Assembly: GCA_030549775.1 (NCBI GenBank)
Contig: CM060172.1
Span: forward strand, 127,523,122 to 127,587,121
Length of the DNA stretch: 64,000 nucleotides
Direction of reading: 5' to 3'
Source of the DNA: Tamarix chinensis
Lineage: Eukaryota; Streptophyta; Magnoliopsida; Caryophyllales; Tamaricaceae
In this document: positions 58,103 through 64,000 of the stretch, in pieces
How positions within the stretch are numbered: position 1 is the first letter of the stretch
Layout: the number at the start of each line of letters is the position of its first letter
Made by a program: the position numbers and the translations under genes
The notes under the pieces: generated by a model
Seen by the model: the letters and a program-made list of their open reading frames with translations, nothing else
Databases searched by the model: none
What the model was told of the DNA's origin: nothing

Positions 58103-58929
58103 TAAGTAACATATATTTCACCGACACAATAAATAACTTCTAGCAATATAAAAAGTATACTTTACCGCAAAACATTATATCTTTTATGAATACATAACAA
58201 ATATGTCATCCACACACAGGATATATATCATTCAAATGTGTCAAACATTCTTTCACAAAAAATTATATATTAATCTTTCACTATATTTTTTTCTCACTGT
58301 GATCACCTACAAATATCATGAGATACTCAATAAATCAACTAAGACGACCTGGTTACAATTGCAATACATAATCATATTTGTACTTAGTGAACATTCATCC
58401 GTAATCCACCAACTACGCGTTTCATTTCGCAACTCACATGTTACAACAATTAATTACCAATTCATAATGTCACACTACGATTAAGAAACTAAGACAATAC
58501 GTATCACTAAATATTTATAACTAAAAAAGGATCGAGAGCATCTAGTGTCTATCTATTACTGTTAAATCTACGCATCTTCCATGGCTAGGCTATGCTCGTA
58601 CTATGCCCAGAGGGCGTGCACCAAGATGAGCCTCCTATGGTTGAAAATGGTGATATGATACGACTCGTGTCGCTACCCTCTAACGTTTGGAAATTTGACT
58701 CAATTTGCGGGTTTTCTCTGCTTCTCGTACTTACTAGTCCTCCAATTAATCTCGGGACTATGATTTTTTTTAACAATTTTATACGGTCGTTAATATTCGA
58801 TCAAGTTCAACCTACCAAGTCCTGCTTGGCTGGATATTGTCTATACACTTATCTCTAAATAAAACCCGACCCCAAAAAATCTGAAGGGCAAATGAGGGAC
58901 AACGATCCGGGTGTGCAAACGCAAAGGGA

Positions 58930-59535
58930 CAAATAAAATAAATAGAGGAGCAGCTTCAATAATATGAGCAGGCCTTGCTTTTACATTGGAAATGGGAACT
59001 TAATTATAAGCTAAAGGACTACTAGAAAACTAGCGAAGGCATGAATTATTTGTTTTTGTTTCTTTTGAATAGAACAGCTAAGAAGTACAAACTAGAAAAA
59101 AGCCAGGAGAAGAATGACAAAAAAAAAAAAAAAAAAGGGACAATTCCACGGCGATGAGGTCCACAACAATATATATATAATAAATTAGAGGGGAAAAAAA
59201 AAGTCACAACAACAACAGCAACAACAAGTGATATTACAATTAACCCCATCCCATGTGTCGAGTTTTCATGTTCGTCCGTTCCATTCCATTCCATTCCTAT
59301 CATCAATTCATGAGCCAACCCACTTGTCGTCTAAATCCAAATTCATTCATTAAATCAATCAAAAACTTCCGTCGTCCATATGCTTGCTTCTGCTTCGGCT
59401 TCTGCTTCGTGATATATATCATCCCCGACCCGGATCATAATTTTCGTTCGACCCGTTTCAATAATAATGATCAAATTACCAGCCTCCCCCTCCCCCTCCC
59501 CTCCCCCCCATCCTTCATTTCTCTCTCTCTCTCCC
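58930..59535 (-). other. 3' flank and probable 3' UTR of the AN1-only gene
   Basis: Follows the TGA stop at 59536 on the - strand. It contains a GA-rich run (complement of CTCTCTCTCT at 59521-59532), a CCATT repeat near 59280 and an 18-base A-run near 59120. The UTR end is not determined. Overlapping + strand frames are shadows. Confidence 0.4.
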
Positions 59536-60081
59536 TCAAACTTTCAGAATCTTTGCCGCCCTAACCACGGGATTCTCCCTCGCAATCGCTTCCCGTCCGG
59601 CAGTCTTGTAATCGTAACTACAATCATGTCGATCCGAATACCTATGAGTCGAACAGAACAGCTCCCCGCACCGACACCTGAACCCCGTTAACCCGACCCG
59701 TTTGTTGCAACTCTGGCAACGATTCACCACTCGCTTAGCCTGGAAAACAAAAAGCTCCTTTCCCCTTCCTCCTCCTTCACCCACAGGCCCACGATTCCCC
59801 TCCGCTGTCATATCTCGCGTTTCCGGCAGAGCCTTCTCCTCCGATCTGGGCCTCGCTGAATCGCTAGGATCCTTATTTAATCGGGTCATAGAGGCGGGGT
59901 CGCCGATAGATCCGACGCAGCTTTGGTTGCTGCTGACGGTGGATGGTGGTGGTGGTGGTGGTGGACTTGCGGTGGTCGGGGTAGGATTATTATAGTTATC
60001 AGGGCGTAGGTTGGTGAGGTTATCTGCGTTAGTGGGCACTTTGAGCTCTATGCTCTCTTCTCTCTCTCTTTTCTGAGACAT
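59536..60081 (-). CDS. AN1-only zinc-finger stress-associated protein, 181 aa
   Basis: The C-terminal half has an intact AN1 finger: C122-x2-C125-x10-C136-x-C138-x4-C143-x2-H146-x5-H152-x-C154. It contains [13 protein letters not shown] sequence ([14 protein letters not shown]) and the SAP tail [13 protein letters not shown]. The first 118 residues are Asn/Pro/Ser/Thr-rich and low complexity, with seven prolines in a row (40-46) and only one Cys (55), so there is no A20 finger. SAPs with AN1 alone are known in plants; function is inferred to be stress-related, with AN1 as a protein-interaction module. [14 protein letters not shown] is a plausible family start, and no earlier in-frame ATG is convincing. 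The (GGT)n tract on the + strand (59946-59972) encodes the proline run and may vary in length. An upstream A20 exon cannot be fully excluded. Confidence 0.9.
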   Translation of the reverse strand: MSQKREREESIELKVPTNADNLTNLRPDNYNNPTPTTASPPPPPPPSTVSSNQSCVGSIGDPASMTRLNKDPSDSARPRSEEKALPETRDMTAEGNRGPVGEGGGRGKELFVFQAKRVVNRCQSCNKRVGLTGFRCRCGELFCSTHRYSDRHDCSYDYKTAGREAIARENPVVRAAKILKV

Positions 60082-60200
60082 ATTTTCCTGGATTTGAGAG
60101 GCTGGTGGGTAGGTGTGAGGAGATAAGGGAGAAGATGAAGACAGAAGCTCAGGGAGGAGGAAGGGAGGTCTTTGGGTTTACAGGTAAAGGGAAGGAAAAT
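60082..60200 (-). promoter_or_regulatory. 5' leader and proximal promoter of the AN1-only gene
   Basis: The - strand is CT-rich (complement of GGGAGAAGATGAAGACAGAAG), as in the other plant leaders here. Transcription start and TATA box are not resolved. Confidence 0.4.
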
Positions 60201-60701
60201 TAGAAATGGTTGGGCAGAAAATGAATTTTTATGGTCATCAAAGGTCGGCGTATTGTGAGAACGCGGAATGATGTAATGGGCTGCCTTCTTAGTTCTTTCA
60301 TTGGTAGCCCGGCGGCAGCGTTACGTTCTTTTGTCATTCCGACAATTTTGCCCTTTTGACTTAATCTAATGACATACCATTTAGGGTAGCACTGGTGATG
60401 GAGTTCTCCTTTTTGGGAATGGGTAAAAGTGGAAATTGGGGTCGCATTTTTTGGTTAAAGATAAAAAAGCATTATAGGGGGTGATAAAATTCCAACTCAT
60501 AGTACCCTACTTGATGGGTCTTTAAGTAATATCATATTAATGTGGGGGCCAATATATGGTGGTGGTCTATTTTTACTTTATTGTCCTGTGATTTTTTATT
60601 TTGGGTTTTGTTTATGTACAAACGATTGATAGCAACATGGGGCGATGAGCACCACCACACGACACAATATATATTTGAGTTGGCCTTCTATTGGATTAGT
60701 G

Positions 60702-60736
<35 letters not shown>

Positions 60737-61250
60737 CATTTCATTGTTTCAAAATGGGCATGGGCCTTCTTCGGACTCCTTTTAGGCATGCTTTGTGAAA
60801 GTGCTCCTTCGAATCCTAGATGCATAATAAACCTTTTTAGTTGGACCGTATGCTTGTGATCAATTCTTTCCGAATCAAAAGGAAGACGCGACTGTCGCTA
60901 CACCGACTACTATTTCACGCACACAATGAATTTCGTGCAATTTGTTCTAAACTTATAATTTTTTTTTAAAAAAAAAAACCTTTTGTTCCACATTTTTTTA
61001 AGGATATATTCTTAGGATATAGAAAAGAAAGAAGACGAAGAAGAAAGAATGGATGTAAATTTTAATATATAATTGTGAAGTAAATTAAGGATATTTTAAT
61101 ATTTTCGTGATAAATATATGTCATACCAAATTGGTGGAGAATATAGTATTTTATTTCACGATGGAGTATATAAAGTATAACTAAATCTCTGACGTAGATC
61201 ATGCAGCTTCAGATTCCAAATTCAAAATACCAACAATTCTCCTTGAAGGG
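60201..61250. other. Intergenic, nothing recognised except a (GA)n run
   Basis: A (GA)n microsatellite lies at 60705-60733 and produces the 105-residue frame there. No gene or element ends seen. Confidence 0.5.
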
Positions 61251-61254
61251 AAGA

Positions 61255-61620
61255 TATTGCTTTGACATCAAGCTTACAAAAAGTTTATAATCACTAGGAA
61301 TAACTCTTCATGGGTAGAATATGTCAAGGAAATGAGCATTAGGTTTGATCCTTCCCTCTTTAACAATCCAATGTCTAACCTAGAACAATTGAAACAAGTT
61401 GCATCCATTAAATAATAAAATGATGAGTTTGATGCATTAATAACCTATGTAAGTTTAAGTCCCAGTCATATATAGTGGACTTAAAATTGTGTTTCAAACA
61501 CATGTACAAATGCTTCACCTTTTTTCAATATCACAAACTCATAACCCATCAAAGATACAAGAAGCTTACTTCACTTTTTTGAAAGAATCTCATAGTACCT
61601 ACCCTAAACTCTCGTCCATT
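61255..61620 (+). pseudogene. Ty3/gypsy gag remnant
   Basis: Broken + strand frames hold WVEYVKEMSIRFDPSLFNNPMS followed by LEQLKQVASI and NDEFDALI (written here in pieces). This is the order of the retrotransposon gag core (W..Y…RF….DPM..L..L.Q.G.V..Y…F). Stops follow within 60 residues. The rest of the element is missing. Confidence 0.65.
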
Positions 61621-62015
61621 GCCATAAGGCAATAGTATTAGTCAGGGATCCAATACTAGGAGTACCCAGGGACATCTATTACTTGGGTTGATCCGATTTG
61701 TCAATCATTTAGAGGCAGATGCTGATACTGAGAGCCTAAGAAACCTCTTCCCGGTATATTAACCATATATTATTATCATCTTAAGTTGCTAGCTTCAATG
61801 TGTTGCATGCTCTTGTGTGTTTCTCTTGGTGGTATGTTTCGTGTGTGTCTTATTGCCTTAAACTAGAGTTTTGCTTTTGAAGGGGTTAGTGACCCATAGG
61901 TGTGTATGTAGGCCATATGTGCTTATGATCATTATGGTGGTTGATTAGGGTTTGTCGGTTCACATTGTGTTTATGTGGACTTTAGGGGTCGAGTTAATTT
62001 TTAAGGGGAAAATAG
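61621..62015. other. Non-coding remainder of the gypsy relic, with polypurine-like end
   Basis: No frame is supported. TTAAGGGGAAAATAG (62001-62015) looks like a polypurine tract immediately before an LTR start. Confidence 0.4.
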
Positions 62016-63526
62016 TGTAATGCTTCATTCCTAACTAACCTTAATTATATGTAATAATACAAAAATGTATTATTTTTTATGTGCCATTAATTATATAAAT
62101 AATTTTTGGATATTTTATATCTTCAAAATTATTTTGAGTGATTCTATAGTAATTGTGGTTTTGCGGATAGATGTACTTTGCTTATAAAATACTATCTATA
62201 TCAAATAATTTTTAAGCTATACCTAATAAAATATTCTTGTAATACTTTATTTGGGTTCTATATGGGTTAAAATGTAAATCTATAAACTTTGGTTTTATTT
62301 TATTTGTGTTTGCCATTTATTTTAAATTTTAAATGCAAAATATGTAATTAAGGTATGCTAATTAAAACTTATATCAAATATGTTTTGAATTTATTGAAAT
62401 TTATATTTATGTTTAAAATTGTTAAATAAGATGATTTATAAAGTTTAGTGATTTTAGAAATAGTTTTGATATTTATTTGGTAATTTATTTGTATGCCTAG
62501 TAGTTCACTTTTAGGTCAATATTTTGTATATCAACACTTGAGCTAAATTTATGAAAATTTACATGTGATTTTAGAATATTATTTTTAAGATTCTTGTAAG
62601 ATTTAGTAATTTCATAATCTTATTTGACATTTTTCTTAATTTTAACCTTTTTATTGATCTTTCCACCAATAAAAAAAATTTATAAGTTATAAAATTACTA
62701 TGGAGCATTTTCTTCCTTATCCTTCTATGATTAGATTTTATATCAATTTGACCTTTTTATCATTCATTCAACTAAAATTTGAGCCAAAATCACTTCCATA
62801 TAAGACTGTTCATAGATCGGATAAATGGTGTTTCGTATATCTGATAAAAAAATTCAAATATTTGATATCTAAAATTTTGGATTGGATAGAAAATAATCTA
62901 TCAAATATTCAAAACTTTTGATGAGGTCACAAATGATAATATTGGATAAAAAATTATTCAATCAAAAACCCTTCTTTTTCCAAATGAGAATGATGTTAGA
63001 CTAGGAAAAAAGTTAAAGAGTCACCCCTTCTTTCCTCCTCTTACTTCGCTACCTAATTGATTGGGTATGAATCCTCTTTTTCTTGTTTGATTCTTATTAT
63101 TTGCACGTTGCATCCTTTTCATTTTATGTGTTTGTTCTTAATGTTGTCGGGTTTTGTGTGTAAAGAGAAGAAGAAACATTAGTTGGAGGCTACGCCTCTT
63201 AGAGGTTCTTTGTTTATATAAACCCTTATTATAAAACTAAAAATTATGTATAATTAGTCATAATAATTATTATAAGATGTTTTGTATTAAATGTGTTACT
63301 AGTATGTATATTATTATGAAAAATAAGAAATAAATTTAATTAGGTTAAAATTTAATAGAATTTGGATTATTAATTTTAACTCTAGTTGGAACCCTAAAAT
63401 GTCTCTATTTCACCGAGGATCCATAATTTTGCTAACTAGATATTTTTTCCGGGTTTGGTTATCCTAACTAGCATCCCTACCCTATTGTGTTTAGTCTTCT
63501 CAATATCCCACTTCCCTTAGTGTATT
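62016..63526 (+). mobile_element. LTR fragment after the gag relic
   Basis: Starts TGTAATGCTTC just after a purine tract. AT-rich, with no clear end before the next LTR start. The 73-residue frame at 62700 is not supported. Confidence 0.4.
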
Positions 63527-64000
63527 TGAAATGCCCCAAAAATATCTATTTTAAGAAATATAATTAAATAAGAATTTATTAGGAAATTAATTTAATTAAT
63601 TATTTTATTTAAAATGGGAAGGATTTATTTAGGGCAAATTAATAAGGAATTTATAAATATTTTATAAAGGAAAAATTGGGCTTTTTGCTAATTAAAACGA
63701 AATTTAGGAAAAATCTTTTAAAAACCCTAAATTATCCTAAAAAGGAAATTTAATATTATTTTATTTAAATATTTTTATTTTAAATACCCAAAATATTTTA
63801 ATTAATTTATTTGACCCCAACCTACTTAAAATTTTGTTTTCCCTTTTTCCCTTTTCTTTTTCCTCCTTCCTTTTTCTTTCTTTTCTTTCTTTTTCTTTTC
63901 TTTTTTTTTTTCTTTTCCTTCTTCCCGATTGGGCATGTGGTGCAGCCCAATCCTTCTCCTTTTTTTCTCTTCTTCCGCGGCCCAACGCCGTTCTTTCCTT
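63527..64000 (+). mobile_element. Head of a C/F2-type long LTR, cut by the window end
   Basis: Starts TGAAATGCCCC, followed by an AT-rich head (63540-63830) and a CT-rich tract (63835-64000) holding GGCCCAACG-type phrases, as at 30379-31000. The - strand frame at 63761-63985 comes from this tract. Confidence 0.55.

Larger units (their letters stand above)
56540..58926. repeat. Direct repeat copy B, carrying a Harbinger-like insertion
   Basis: Partner of 53705-55090. After the 1216-bp insertion plus one TAA is removed, the two line up over their whole length. Its right end reaches the 3' flank of the AN1-only gene. Confidence 0.75.

Noticed and set aside
61690..62000. Possible short gene before the LTR start
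   Set aside because: All frames are short and broken; it fits the non-coding tail of a gypsy relic.
1..64000. CRISPR arrays, bacterial operons, phage genes
   Set aside because: No regularly spaced identical repeats with unique spacers, no prokaryotic gene layout. The tandem arrays have no spacers.

Overview
The window is a plant nuclear segment, AT-rich and dominated by transposable elements, with three recognisable host genes. The genes and the repeat types (A20/AN1 stress-associated proteins, Cassandra 5S-bearing retroelements, a Caulimoviridae-like endogenous pararetrovirus) point to a flowering plant. I cannot fix the lineage from sequence alone; a non-grass monocot or magnoliid is only a guess.

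Host genes. (1) An A20/AN1 zinc-finger stress-associated protein (SAP) is on the + strand, with its CDS at 16914-17444 and a likely 2.3 kb intron in the 5' leader. (2) A PRELI/MSF1-family mitochondrial lipid-transfer protein is on the - strand (39532-40089), with a leader intron at 40108-40841. (3) An AN1-only SAP relative without an A20 finger is on the - strand (59536-60081). These genes sit on islands of about 1-5 kb separated by 15-20 kb blocks of nested transposons.

Layout. 1-1432: tail of a long LTR. 1999-14163: a decayed Copia-like element on the - strand with ~330 bp LTRs, split by a 4.8 kb LTR (2989-7799, target-site duplication ATTAT) and a CACTA transposon (7987-10123, duplication ATA). 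14164-19393: first SAP gene and flanks. 19399-38.1k: a second nest in which long LTRs D (19399-22684, GTTAA) and C (23021-26845, ACGTC) split a second Copia remnant; an inverted pair of LTR ends lies at 27560-29486; a D-type LTR from 29857 is split by a 5.2 kb LTR (30379-35569, ATTAA). 38.1-42.3k: PRELI gene island. 42.4-49.5k: Copia and Ty3/gypsy relics, the first Cassandra (43516-44276) and a truncated long LTR. 49.5-56.5k: the pararetroviral relic, interrupted by the second Cassandra (49654-50409) and by one copy of a ~1.3 kb direct repeat. The other copy (56540-58926) carries a 1.2 kb Harbinger-like insertion that the first copy lacks. 59-60.2k: AN1-only SAP gene. 61.2-64k: gypsy gag relic and further LTR starts.

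The most distinctive signal is in the long LTRs. All begin with TGTAAYACC-like sequence and end with its complement, and all carry a hairpin 80-100 bp inside one end. Its stem sequence differs between families while its pairing is kept. Two of them also hold tandem arrays of about 150 bp. I saw no undescribed protein-coding system. Most long open frames come from CT-rich LTR segments or microsatellites.
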